A stretch of 52,559 bases of DNA from Desulfolucanica intricata (GTDB lineage Bacteria > Bacillota > Desulfotomaculia > Desulfotomaculales > Desulfofarciminaceae), in contig NZ_BCWE01000023.1 in the NCBI RefSeq assembly GCF_001592105.1, positions 1 to 52,559 of the forward strand. The letters are read 5' to 3'. The first letter of the stretch is position 1, and each line of letters starts with the position of its first letter. The position numbers and the translations under genes were made by a program. This document shows positions 28,397 to 36,807 of this stretch, piece after piece. The notes below the pieces were generated by a model that was given only the letters and a program-made list of their open reading frames with translations, made no database searches and was not told the DNA's origin.

Positions 28397-29569
28397 ATGT
28401 CCGAAGAAAACGAAAACATTACTAGGCTATACTTAGATAATAAAGAATTGATACTTATTGGAACAGCCCACGTATCAAAGCTAAGTGCGGAACAAGTGAA
28501 GGAAGTTATTGAATCTGAAAAACCGGACTCTGTTTGTGTAGAATTGGATGAGCAGAGATATCAAACAATAATTGAAGGAAATAAGTGGAAGGATACGGAT
28601 ATTTTTAAGATTATTAAAGAAAAGAAAGCCTCTTTACTATTAATAAATCTTGTAATATCCTCCTTTCAAAAACGTATGGCAAAACAATTTGGTATTAATG
28701 CCGGACAAGAAATGATTCAGGGGATCGAATCAGCAAAAGAAATAAGTGCTAACCTAGTACTAGCTGATAGAAATATTCAAATAACCTTTTCTCGTATTTG
28801 GCATAGTATAGGATTTTGGGGGAAAGTTAAGCTTATTACGGAGATTTTTCTTAGTATTTTCAATAATGAAAGCATTTCTGAAAAAGAATTGGAAAAATTA
28901 AAATCTCAAGATATGCTAAATTCGATTCTCAATGATTTTGCAGAATCCTTTCCTAAATTAAAGATACCCTTAATTGATGAGCGGGATCAATATTTAGCCC
29001 AAAATATCAAAGAGGCCCCGGGAAATAAGGTCGTTGCAGTTCTAGGAGCGGCACATATTCCAGGCATAAAAAAAGAAATAAAAAAAGAACACGATTTAAA
29101 AGAGTTATCTCGGCTTCCTACTAATTCCAGGGCAACAAAAATTATTGCCTGGGCAATTCCAGTCTTTATTATTGCACTTATTGCCTATTCCTTTATTACT
29201 AATCCTTCTGTTGGGACACAGCAGTCAATCAATTGGGTCTTATGGACGGGATCTTTTGCAGCACTTGGAGCTGCGATTGCTTTTGCACATCCGCTTTCCA
29301 TTCTTACCGCCTTTGTTGTAGCTCCTATAAGCACTTTGCATCCCTTAATCGCAGCCGGGTGGTTTGCGGGACTTACTCAAGCTTATATCCGTCGACCGAG
29401 TGTAAGAGACTTTGAAAATCTTGCTGAGGATATTTTTAGTTTTAAAGGTTTCTGGAATAACAAGGTATCTCGGATCTTACTTATAGTTACATTAGCAAAT
29501 GTAGGAGCTTCAATAGGAACAGTGATCGGTGGAGCAGATATAGTTCGTTTATTTATAGAAAACCTCTAG
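28397..29569 (+). CDS. TraB/PrgY family protein with C-terminal membrane domain
   Basis: 390 residues. The N-terminal 230 residues form a TraB (GumN-like) domain with the IGTAHVSKLS histidine motif, CVELDEQRY and the late LGAAHIPGI. The C-terminal 140 residues contain about four hydrophobic segments with a conserved ARRPSVRDFE-like loop. TraB proteins were named for inhibiting pheromone activity in enterococci; the enzymatic role is uncertain, possibly a membrane-bound protease-like activity. Ribosome site AAGGAAGG upstream of ATG. Confidence 0.88.
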   Translation: MSEENENITRLYLDNKELILIGTAHVSKLSAEQVKEVIESEKPDSVCVELDEQRYQTIIEGNKWKDTDIFKIIKEKKASLLLINLVISSFQKRMAKQFGINAGQEMIQGIESAKEISANLVLADRNIQITFSRIWHSIGFWGKVKLITEIFLSIFNNESISEKELEKLKSQDMLNSILNDFAESFPKLKIPLIDERDQYLAQNIKEAPGNKVVAVLGAAHIPGIKKEIKKEHDLKELSRLPTNSRATKIIAWAIPVFIIALIAYSFITNPSVGTQQSINWVLWTGSFAALGAAIAFAHPLSILTAFVVAPISTLHPLIAAGWFAGLTQAYIRRPSVRDFENLAEDIFSFKGFWNNKVSRILLIVTLANVGASIGTVIGGADIVRLFIENL

Positions 29570-29751
29570 TATCCGAGCAGTTCCCACAGGGCTGCTCTCT
29601 CCGTTTCCTCCTTAATATTCAAAGATATGGTCGGGTGGATGAAAGGCTTTTTGTGGTTGAGGAAGCATCGGTTTAATTGGTAACGGGAGCATTGGGTCAC
29701 CCTTGAAGTAGTATGTCCCGGCAGATAGCATAAAAAAAGAACTCCATTATT

Positions 29752-29789
29752 TTATGAAGTTCTACACTGTTTATGAAGTTCTACACTGT
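29752..29789. repeat. Exact 19-bp tandem duplication
   Basis: TTATGAAGTTCTACACTGT occurs twice in a row in the gap between the traB gene and the MFS gene. The first copy can also pair with an upstream AGAACT, giving a small hairpin. The rest of 29570-29842 holds no gene. Confidence 0.85.
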
Positions 29790-29842
29790 TTAAGATGCTA
29801 AATTCCCTGTCTTTATTACTCAGTATTTACTTTTGTCATCTT

Positions 29843-31273
29843 TTACGTAAAGTTTTTTTGATTATTATGCTCTGAATCTGGTGTTAGTTCGTGTTTAGGT
29901 ATCCATAAGGTAATGAATAAACCAAGTACAGTTATTATACTAAGTGCAATAAAAATATTGTGTAAGCCCGATGCAATTAGATTACGGTTCAAATTATCGG
30001 ATGTATTGTTGTTAATTGTAAAATTAAGCAAAATTCCCAATAAAGTTATGCCGACCGTTTGACCAAATGACTGGATAAAGGTGAATAAGGCAGTAGCCGA
30101 GCCGCGTAAATTCCATTCAACGGAAGATTGAATGACAATACCAAAAGATGTTAAAGAAAGGCCGAAGCCGAGACCGATTAGCAGCATACTAAAAAATAAA
30201 AACCATGCTGAGGTGGTAAAACTCATTGTTGCAAGTAAGCTGCACCCCCCAAAAACAAAACCTGCTCCCATTGATGTCGTATTACGTATACCTAATTTAA
30301 TTAATAGTTTCCCACAAAAGAAGGCTCCCAAAGTCCATCCTACAGACATTGGAATTAAAGCAATCCCTGATCCTGTTGCTTTATAACCTAACACCTCTTG
30401 CACCCACATAGGCTGATATACATTAAGCCCGATTAAGGCTATGCATAAAAAGAATGTAGCTAAATTCGGAATAACTACCACGGGAATCTTAAACAGATTC
30501 AAGGGCAGCATAGGTTCTGAGGATTTCATTTCAATAATCAAAAAAATAGATAAAAACAAAAATGCATTTATAAATAAACCTATGTTAACAGGGGAAACCC
30601 AACTAGTATTCTCCCCACCTAAAATGAAGGTATAGAGCAAGGAAGTCATTCCAACAGTAAAGGTGAGTGCTCCCCAGTAGTCGATATGATGCTTTTTCTT
30701 TTCAAATTGTTCGTGTAAGAATAGACTAATTAAAAAGATCGAAAAAATTCCAAAAGGTATATTAATATAAAATATCCAGCGCCAGGATAACCACTCAACT
30801 ATAAGCCCCCCTGCCAATGGTCCTGTTACTCCGGCAATAAACCATACCATGCTAATAAATCCCTGCATCTTGGCCCGCTCTTCAATTTCGAATATATCTC
30901 CTATAATAGTCAAGCTAACAGGAAATACAGCACCCGCCCCAATTCCTTGAATCGCCCTAAAAAAAATTAACTGCCCCATAGTTTGTGCAATACCGCATAA
31001 GGATGAACCCATTAAAAATAAAATTATTCCTATAATAAATATTTTTTTTCGTCCAAAAAGATCCGCTAATTTACCATAAATCGGAGTTGATATAGCATTG
31101 GTAAGGAGATAAATAGCGAACACCCAGCTCATTAAGTGAAAGTCCCCAAGCTCTTTGACAATTGTTGGCATGGCCGTACTTACGATAGTTACTTCAATTG
31201 CTGCTAAAACTATAGCCATTAACAGTCCAATTATTACATTTTGTCTGTTTGTTTGTACTACTGTTTTGTTCAT
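29843..31273 (-). CDS. MFS multidrug exporter, DHA2 (EmrB/QacA, 14-TMS) type
   Basis: 476 residues, about 14 hydrophobic segments. MFS motif A appears as GKLADLFGRKK after the second segment and motif C-like GPLAGGLIVEWLSWRW in segment 5. Drug:H+ antiporters of this family export toxic compounds. No adjacent dedicated regulator; a MarR gene lies 760 bases upstream beside a decayed MATE exporter. Confidence 0.92.
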   Translation of the reverse strand: MNKTVVQTNRQNVIIGLLMAIVLAAIEVTIVSTAMPTIVKELGDFHLMSWVFAIYLLTNAISTPIYGKLADLFGRKKIFIIGIILFLMGSSLCGIAQTMGQLIFFRAIQGIGAGAVFPVSLTIIGDIFEIEERAKMQGFISMVWFIAGVTGPLAGGLIVEWLSWRWIFYINIPFGIFSIFLISLFLHEQFEKKKHHIDYWGALTFTVGMTSLLYTFILGGENTSWVSPVNIGLFINAFLFLSIFLIIEMKSSEPMLPLNLFKIPVVVIPNLATFFLCIALIGLNVYQPMWVQEVLGYKATGSGIALIPMSVGWTLGAFFCGKLLIKLGIRNTTSMGAGFVFGGCSLLATMSFTTSAWFLFFSMLLIGLGFGLSLTSFGIVIQSSVEWNLRGSATALFTFIQSFGQTVGITLLGILLNFTINNNTSDNLNRNLIASGLHNIFIALSIITVLGLFITLWIPKHELTPDSEHNNQKNFT

Positions 31274-31351
31274 CTGACGATCCTCTTTTATTGGTAATCT
31301 GTTTTATATATTTTACTATTAAAATTTAAATTAATATATACATATAATAAA

Positions 31352-31397
31352 AATAATAAAACCCCCTGGTATTAACGTAATCAGGGGTTTTATTATT
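31352..31397. terminator. Strong bidirectional terminator
   Basis: A stem of about 16 bases (AATAATAAAACCCC paired with GGGGTTTTATTATT, one bulge) with A/T tracts on both sides lies between the SASP-like gene and the exporter gene. In the minus direction it would end the marR/SASP-like transcription before the MFS gene. Confidence 0.85.
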
Positions 31398-31436
31398 ACT
31401 TAATTCCGTAATTTATAAATTGAATCCCGGTAATTA

Positions 31437-31670
31437 TTATTTACGTTTATCCTCAATATTTTCTTCTACTTTACGGGTACTTTCAAGATTCATCGCTTCT
31501 TCTCCTGCTTCTACTTTGTACTTTGTTTTTTCCAACCTAAACATATTTTGTTTTAGCTGTTGGTATTCCTCACCTAAGCCTAATTCTTTTGATGTTTCAT
31601 ATTCTAATTGATCTAACGTTCTTTTTGTGCGCAGCTCGTCAAAAACTTTTTTGTGACTTATATTAATCAC
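31437..31670 (-). CDS. Small acid-soluble spore protein-like (divergent), about 77 aa
   Basis: The sequence LDQLEYETSKELGLG resembles the first conserved block of alpha/beta-type SASPs (LDQxKYEIAxEFG), but the second block (RANGSVGGE) is absent and the protein is rich in Glu and Lys. Such proteins coat spore DNA. The start is uncertain: a GTG at 31670 gives INISHKKVFDELRTK, but it overlaps the GAGGTG ribosome-like site, and the reading frame is also open upstream to 31772 over the tail of the decayed MATE gene. Confidence 0.4.
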   Translation of the reverse strand: MINISHKKVFDELRTKRTLDQLEYETSKELGLGEEYQQLKQNMFRLEKTKYKVEAGEEAMNLESTRKVEENIEDKRK

Positions 31671-31755
31671 CTCAAAGTTAGCATGAGCAATATATGTAAC
31701 ATTTATGCTAAAAAGTACAACAAACCTAAGCATCATCGGAAGCTTAAGTATCTGA

Positions 31756-32018
31756 TTAGTTAGACTGAACAACTCCGGTTGGCTTTTTCTTTTTCATTTC
31801 CTTCATTTCATAAAATAAAAATAAAGCGGTCAAAGTTAAGGATAAAATATCGGCAATCGGTATAGTTTTCCACCCTCAATTCCCCAAAAATTAGGTAGGA
31901 TGAGCGAGAGTGGAATCAAAAAAAGCACCTGTCTTGATAAGCTCAGGATCGTTGATTGAACAGGTTTACCAATAGCCTGAAAATAATTTGCTCCTACGAT
32001 TTGAATGCCAGCAATCAT
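31756..32018 (-). pseudogene. Decayed MATE efflux gene, C-terminal fragment with frameshift
   Basis: The first frame gives GANYFQAIGKPVQSTILSLSRQ followed by a hydrophobic segment and NFWGIEG, a typical late MATE region. After a frameshift near 31870, another frame continues with PIADILSLTLTALFLFYEMKEMKKKK to a stop. Together this covers only the last 85-90 of about 450 residues. It directly follows marR, as in marR-MATE operons, so the 5' 80% was deleted. Confidence 0.8.
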
Positions 32019-32035
32019 ATAATCAACATTTTTTA

Positions 32036-32461
32036 TTACGCTTTGCCATCAAGGTTATGCGAAATTTGCTTATAAATTCGGATAAGATGATTAATGTCTT
32101 CATCCGATAACCCTTCAAAAAACTTGGCCGTCACGCTTTTTTGCTTCTCATTCATGTTTTCTACGAATTCTTTTCCTTTTTCTGTGATTTCTAAGTAAAC
32201 GACACGCCGGTCTTCTTTTGTTCCTTTACGCTCAGCATAGCCTTCGGAGACAAGTTTGTCTGAGGCCCCGGTAATCGCACCCGGTGTCATTTGAATAACC
32301 TCAGCGAGTTCTGTTGCCTTTCGTGGGCCAGTTTCTTTAAGGGTTTTTAAAATGAAATATTGGGAAGGGCTTAGTCCGTGCTCCAGTTGGTTAGACCACT
32401 CTTTTTTCATTTTTCTGAGAACATTAGAGAATAGCTCAAGTAACTCTCTATTTTCTATCAT
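32036..32461 (-). CDS. MarR-family transcriptional regulator
   Basis: 141 residues with a winged HTH: TELAEVIQMTPGAITGASDKLVSEGYAERK is the recognition region and KEDRRVVYLEITEKG the wing. N- and C-terminal helices form the dimer. It probably once controlled the MATE exporter downstream, now broken. ATG with AGGAG upstream. Confidence 0.92.
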   Translation of the reverse strand: MIENRELLELFSNVLRKMKKEWSNQLEHGLSPSQYFILKTLKETGPRKATELAEVIQMTPGAITGASDKLVSEGYAERKGTKEDRRVVYLEITEKGKEFVENMNEKQKSVTAKFFEGLSDEDINHLIRIYKQISHNLDGKA

Positions 32462-32478
32462 TTTCTACTCCTTTACAG

Positions 32479-32524
32479 CTAAATATTTTAGAATTAAACT
32501 ATTTAGTGTTGAATGATAATCATT
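32479..32524 (-). promoter_or_regulatory. Candidate MarR or Fur-like operator upstream of marR
   Basis: A 7-bp inverted repeat CTAAATA...TATTTAG (32479-32506) and next to it the palindrome AATGATAATCATT (32512-32524), the latter resembling a Fur-box core, lie 20-60 bases before the marR start. MarR proteins usually bind such palindromes in their own promoters. Binding is not shown. Between here and 32875 I see no convincing gene. Confidence 0.4.
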
Positions 32525-32875
32525 GTATTTTATTACTGCATTCATGTCAATAAAATAACATACTATATTGGAATAATGTTTATCACATAAAACATGCTCA
32601 CCAGATGCTAATATATAGGATTATTTAATTCATTTAATTTTATTAGTTTTCGAAAACAATTAACTAATTAAATTAAATATTGTCTTTAGAAATTCTTATA
32701 TGTGATTTGAAAAAAAAGACTAATTTATTGTGTTTAATGAAGTGATTAACGGTGTCTTTAAGTCGCAAAGAATTAGAAGAAGCTATGGTTAAGACGATGG
32801 AAGAAATTGAACAGTTGTCCGGGAAATAATGGACTACTAATTTTAGAGATAGGAAAAAACTCAAAAAGAAAAAAA

Positions 32876-32898
32876 AGAACTGCAATACCTGCAGTTCT
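32876..32898 (-). terminator. Rho-independent terminator of the DUF1002 gene
   Basis: A 9-bp stem AGAACTGCA with TGCAGTTCT and a 5-base loop is followed on the minus strand by a long T tract (complement of the A run 32863-32875). It lies about 60 bases after the stop codon. Confidence 0.85.
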
Positions 32899-32957
32899 GG
32901 CAATATTATTATTATAAAAATACTTATGTATAATTACTCCTAATACTAACGTCCGGT

Positions 32958-33854
32958 TTAATGCAGAAGTTCTGACAATTTATTAGAGATTACCTGTAAT
33001 ATCCCTCTAAGCCCATCTAAAATTTTATCAATAATGCCTTGGGTTTGCTCGCTATTTAGTGTGTTGTTGATATTTCCGCGAAATGATTCAAGCTGTGATT
33101 TTAATTGGTCCCAATCGATGTTAAGAGAAGAGTAGTTTTGTGAGAACTTCACTAGTTGATCAATGGTCTTCTGGTTAAGGTTAATGTTAAATTCATTGGC
33201 AACATTAATAATAATATCTTTATGCTCTTCCGGAGTTTGTGGATTTTCTGTGGCTATTTTTTCTTTGATACTGTTCATAAATTGAACTGCTTTGTTTGGG
33301 TCACCAATTTCTTTGGCTACATCGGATGTTCTAACAATTTCTTCGTTTGCCACCTGTTTTTGGTTTTCATCGATCTTTTTACCCGTAGCCGTTTCAAACG
33401 CTTTGATAATCCCGGTCAAACCAGCGGTTCCCGATACTCTAAAAGGAGCAGTTACATAGATGTCTGCATCTTTAATCCCTGCCGTAATTGCTGCGTTTGA
33501 ATACATATTCTCAGTAATATCTGTAATGTTATTGGTTTTCACTGAAATACCGGTTCCGCTATCAGTGAGTGTAATCTTAGCAGAAGAGATCGCTTTGGTT
33601 CCAATGGTTGCCCTGCTTATGTATTGCCCTAAATACTGATGTTCCTCTTCGTTTGTTACTTCAATGATTTTAACACCGGCAGGTACTTGCATTTCTTCTA
33701 AAATAGCATCCTGTTGGGTACCTGTTAAATCTTTTCCGAGTGTAACAACCGGTTCACCTATAATGGCATCGGCAGAAGCATATGTTGGTATTATTATAAC
33801 GAATGTCGTAATGACAAATAAAATAAATAAATTTATTTTATTAAAAGTTCTAAT
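32958..33854 (-). CDS. DUF1002 secreted protein with no standard start codon
   Basis: The frame from the ATG at 33692 gives 244 residues, but homology-like sequence and a signal peptide continue upstream in frame: a hydrophobic stretch ending YASA, then GEPVVTLGKDLT, the usual start of a DUF1002 protein. No ATG, GTG or TTG is present there. A perfect AGGAGG lies eight bases before an ATT at 33854, so ATT may be the start (about 298 residues). Otherwise the gene has lost its start. DUF1002 proteins are extracellular and of unknown function. The C-terminal third is helical. Confidence 0.75.
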   Translation of the reverse strand: MRTFNKINLFILFVITTFVIIIPTYASADAIIGEPVVTLGKDLTGTQQDAILEEMQVPAGVKIIEVTNEEEHQYLGQYISRATIGTKAISSAKITLTDSGTGISVKTNNITDITENMYSNAAITAGIKDADIYVTAPFRVSGTAGLTGIIKAFETATGKKIDENQKQVANEEIVRTSDVAKEIGDPNKAVQFMNSIKEKIATENPQTPEEHKDIIINVANEFNINLNQKTIDQLVKFSQNYSSLNIDWDQLKSQLESFRGNINNTLNSEQTQGIIDKILDGLRGILQVISNKLSELLH

Positions 33855-34030
33855 AACGAAAACCTCCTATTTTTTAATTTAAATATACTTAATGTTTTTT
33901 ATGAATAGAATACTTTTTATTCTTATCTTGGTTAACATAGATAACGTTAATCCAGAAATACCTCAGAAATACCTATATATAACAATACGCTGTAGAGGGT
34001 AAATATTAGTGGGTATTTTTATTTCATTTT

Positions 34031-34070
34031 AACTCCCGGGTTTATAACGGCTCTCACCAATCCAGACATT
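34031..34070 (-). pseudogene. Short remnant of a hexapeptide acetyltransferase gene
   Basis: About 40 bases match, with a few changes, the acetyltransferase pseudogene at 48487-48530 (same NVWIG...AVINPGV coding stretch). Nothing recognisable of the gene flanks it on either side. Confidence 0.6.
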
Positions 34071-34135
34071 ATAAGATTAATTAAAATTTTATAATGCTGA
34101 ATAAGCTGCCGGATCCATTGTGAGTTGATTTTCCT

Positions 34136-34750
34136 TTATGAGTTACGCATGAGTAAGGCCTCTAATATGTTGGCCACATCTTCACAAGCATCTGTTACTC
34201 TTTCCAGCATTTCATAAAGCTCTTTTTTCTTTATAATTAAAATAGGGTCATTACATTCTTCAAAAAGGGTCTTAATACATTCCCTCAAAAGTTGGTCCGC
34301 TTCGTTTTCCAATTCATTAATTCTGTATACATGTCTTAACATTTCTTGCAACTTTTTTTGAGTTAATAAATTAATAGCAACAACTATTTCTTCTGAACAA
34401 TTGACGATCATTTGAATAAAAAGCTTTATATAGTCATCAGCCTCAGTAACTTTAAACAAATTCATAAGATCGGCGCAAGCCTCAATCCAATCTAGTACAT
34501 CATCTAATTTTAATGCTAATCCAAGAATGTCTTCCCTTTCTAAGGGTGTAATAAAAGTTTTATTTAAGGCGTGAATTATTTTATGAGTATACTCGTCCCC
34601 TTTATCTTCTAAAGTTTTAATTTTTTCTGCATACTGTTCTACATCCTGTAGGTTGTAAATTTCTTCCCGGAACAAATTGCTGGCTTCTTTTAGGTTATTT
34701 GCACTTAATAGCAAGGTTTCAAAAAAAATGTCTTTCTTTTTAAAAAGCAT
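34136..34750 (-). CDS. DUF47/PhoU-like protein (phosphate transport regulator family)
   Basis: 204 residues, almost entirely helical, with the paired ExxDxxxH/ELExxxD acidic motifs of DUF47 (LEDKGDEYTHKIIHAL, INELENEADQLL). Such proteins usually accompany a Pit phosphate or related ion permease and are thought to regulate it. No permease is next to it here, which is unusual. ATG start. Confidence 0.88.
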   Translation of the reverse strand: MLFKKKDIFFETLLLSANNLKEASNLFREEIYNLQDVEQYAEKIKTLEDKGDEYTHKIIHALNKTFITPLEREDILGLALKLDDVLDWIEACADLMNLFKVTEADDYIKLFIQMIVNCSEEIVVAINLLTQKKLQEMLRHVYRINELENEADQLLRECIKTLFEECNDPILIIKKKELYEMLERVTDACEDVANILEALLMRNS

Positions 34751-35146
34751 TAAATTATCCCCCTATTATAAGAATTATTATAAAAATTTTTTTGTTTTTC
34801 ATTTTGTCTACATCTTGAGATTCAGTTGTTTTTGCTTTTTCTTATAGCCTGTGTTTAAGCTTTTAGCTGTAGTTTTTATAAAATCCAATTATTTGGGGGA
34901 CTGATTTTAGACCTACTTCCTGGATGTTATACCAAAAGGTTTCCCATTATTGTACTAAATAATAATGTTAATTTTGCGTCCAGTTGTAGGCACTATTGTC
35001 AGTAACAACTACTGTTTGTAATAAAGAGTTTAAAGCTGTAATCTGTGTCCGGTTCAAGGCTTTTAACTGTAAAATACTAAATATTTTTAATATATTGGAT
35101 AATCTTATTAAGATCAGGAAAATATCTAATACGGGAGGTGCCATGA
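34751..35146. other. Intergenic stretch, nothing firm
   Basis: AT-rich divergent region between the DUF47 gene and the membrane-protein gene. I see no ORF, RNA or clear hairpin; it must hold the promoters of both genes. Confidence 0.5.
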
Positions 35147-35602
35147 TTGAATATCAATGACAGACTTGCACGAGGGTTCCTTGCCGGTATAGTTGGTAGT
35201 ATCGCAATGAATATATTTAACCTAATATCATATTATTTGGGTATTGCTGAATTGCGGTTTCTTGATTGGGCAGCAGTTGTTATATACGGCACGAAACCGG
35301 AAAATATATTTGAAACAATTTTTGCTCAATTAATTCAAATTATTTTTGCCAGTATTCTAGGTATAATTTTTGCCTATTTAATTCCCCAGATAGGTAGTAT
35401 TAACTATTATTTAAGGGGATGGCTTTATGGAGCCAGTACTTGGTTTTTATTATATGTAATTTCGCTACTATATAAAATTGAATTAACTATCCCACTGCAT
35501 GTAGACACAGCAGCATCGGATTTTTTGGGTTCTTCAATTTACGGTTTAGTTTTAGCCAAAACATTATTCTGGTTGGATAATAAAGTGAAGATTGATACTT
35601 AA
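35147..35602 (+). CDS. Small integral membrane protein of unknown function
   Basis: 151 residues with four predicted membrane segments (about 10-32, 60-82, 95-115, 128-146). The start is TTG with GGGAGG about nine bases upstream. The pattern of a GFLAGIVGSIAMNIFN first helix is common in small spore-former membrane proteins, but I cannot name the family with confidence. Confidence 0.68.
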   Translation: MNINDRLARGFLAGIVGSIAMNIFNLISYYLGIAELRFLDWAAVVIYGTKPENIFETIFAQLIQIIFASILGIIFAYLIPQIGSINYYLRGWLYGASTWFLLYVISLLYKIELTIPLHVDTAASDFLGSSIYGLVLAKTLFWLDNKVKIDT

Positions 35603-35655
35603 TTTTAAATTAGTGAAAGATATCCTTTTCTACAGCTTTTTTCTACAAAAAATAA

Positions 35656-35843
35656 AACTGCAGGATCCGAAGACTCCGCAGTTGGTGTATAATTTAATTA
35701 TGCCACTAAAAAAATTACACACTAAAAATTATACACAATTTGGTGGATGTTATCAATTAGTTTTTCCATTAAATTATGAAGCGCTAATACCGGAAGATGA
35801 TTCTGTGCGGCTTGTAAAAGGGACATCAATTTTATGTGGTTGA
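35656..35843 (+). pseudogene. IS1182-type transposase N-terminal remnant
   Basis: An ATG at 35701 opens 47 codons including YQLVFPLNYEALIPEDDSVRLV, close to the N-terminus of IS1182-family transposases (IPEDxxVRL). It then runs into unrelated sequence. Just upstream is a palindrome with ACTGC/GCAGT arms (about 35657-35682), as expected near an element end. Only the left end of the element survives. Confidence 0.72.
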
Positions 35844-35881
35844 AGAATATTTAATTAATTGTTGAATGTCAGCTTTAAATT

Positions 35882-36226
35882 TTACTTTTGGGCAAAGGCT
35901 TCGATTGATTCTCGTACCAGGGTAACTGTATAAGCCATGGAGGGACCACCGCCAAAAGTCATTGCCACTCCCGCAGCTTCCATAATTTCTTCCGGGGTAG
36001 CACCCGCCTGCAGGGCTGCATAAACATGGTGAACTATACAGTACTCACATCTGGCATAGATACCAATGGCAAGGGCTGTAAGTTCTTTATGTTTTAAAGA
36101 AAGAGCGCCTTCTTTAAAAACCTCACCCGTAAATTTCATAAAACTTTGGGTTAATTCAGGCTGCTGGCGGGCTACCTTACCAGTTCCATTCATTAAATCG
36201 TTTAAAATTTTTTTTACTCCAGTCAT
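35882..36226 (-). CDS. AhpD-like carboxymuconolactone decarboxylase family protein
   Basis: 114 residues with the redox motif C60-x-x-C63 followed by His66-His67 (ARCEYCIVHHV), as in AhpD-like thiol enzymes. Such proteins relay electrons to peroxidases or handle thiol/disulfide or persulfide chemistry. It is the last gene of the tusA-hdr-dsrE operon, 20 bases after dsrE2, which hints at a redox role toward sulfur carrier proteins. Confidence 0.88.
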   Translation of the reverse strand: MTGVKKILNDLMNGTGKVARQQPELTQSFMKFTGEVFKEGALSLKHKELTALAIGIYARCEYCIVHHVYAALQAGATPEEIMEAAGVAMTFGGGPSMAYTVTLVRESIEAFAQK

Positions 36227-36246
36227 TATTTTAGCCTCCTTTTAAT

Positions 36247-36726
36247 TTATATAAATAGATTAACATTGGATTGATCAGCTTCATTCAGATAGGTTGCTAC
36301 TCCGGCAAACTCCAAGCCATCAATTAACTCTTCTTCTTTAATCCCCATTACATCCATGGACATATTGCAAGCAATCATTTTAACTCCTTGCTCTCGGGCA
36401 GATTCGATCAGTTCCTGGATGGAGGTAACGTTTTGCTGCTTCATAACCAACTTCATCATCTTTGCACCCATACCGCCGAAATTCATCTTAGATAGCCCGA
36501 GTTTGTCAGCGCCTCTGGGCATCATTTTACCAAACATTGCCTGTAAAAAGCTTTTCTTCGAGGTCTTTACCTTTTCAGGTTTTCTTAACATATTTAGACC
36601 CCAGAAAGTAAAAAACATTGTTACCTCGTCGCCCATAGCAGCGGCACCGTTAGCGATAATAAAGGCCGCCATAGCCTTATCAAGATCACCGCTAAACACT
36701 ATTATTGTTTTATTGGTACTTTCCAA
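36247..36726 (-). CDS. DsrE2-like sulfur-transfer family protein
   Basis: 159 residues of the DsrE/DsrF/DsrH-like superfamily: N-terminal IIVFSGDLDKAMAAFIIANGAAAMG, the FFTFWGLNML segment, and a conserved C120 in MIACNMSMDVMG where the sulfur carrier Cys is expected. The central Met/Lys-rich part is characteristic of the DsrE2 subfamily. Proteins of this kind pass sulfane sulfur to or from TusA, whose gene heads the same operon. An 81-base gap separates it from the hdrB-like gene. Confidence 0.85.
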   Translation of the reverse strand: MESTNKTIIVFSGDLDKAMAAFIIANGAAAMGDEVTMFFTFWGLNMLRKPEKVKTSKKSFLQAMFGKMMPRGADKLGLSKMNFGGMGAKMMKLVMKQQNVTSIQELIESAREQGVKMIACNMSMDVMGIKEEELIDGLEFAGVATYLNEADQSNVNLFI

Positions 36727-36807
36727 TGCAAGTCCCCCTTGCTTAGATATTAAATAATTAAGTATTTAGAATATTAGTTTATATACAGGGAGGAATGTAA
36801 AAATCCA

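Noticed and set aside
32752-32829. 25-codon plus-strand frame (MSLSRKELEEAMVKTMEEIEQLSGK) as a Spo0E-like peptide
   Set aside because: It is very short, has no clear ribosome site and lacks the Spo0E SxxxD motif.
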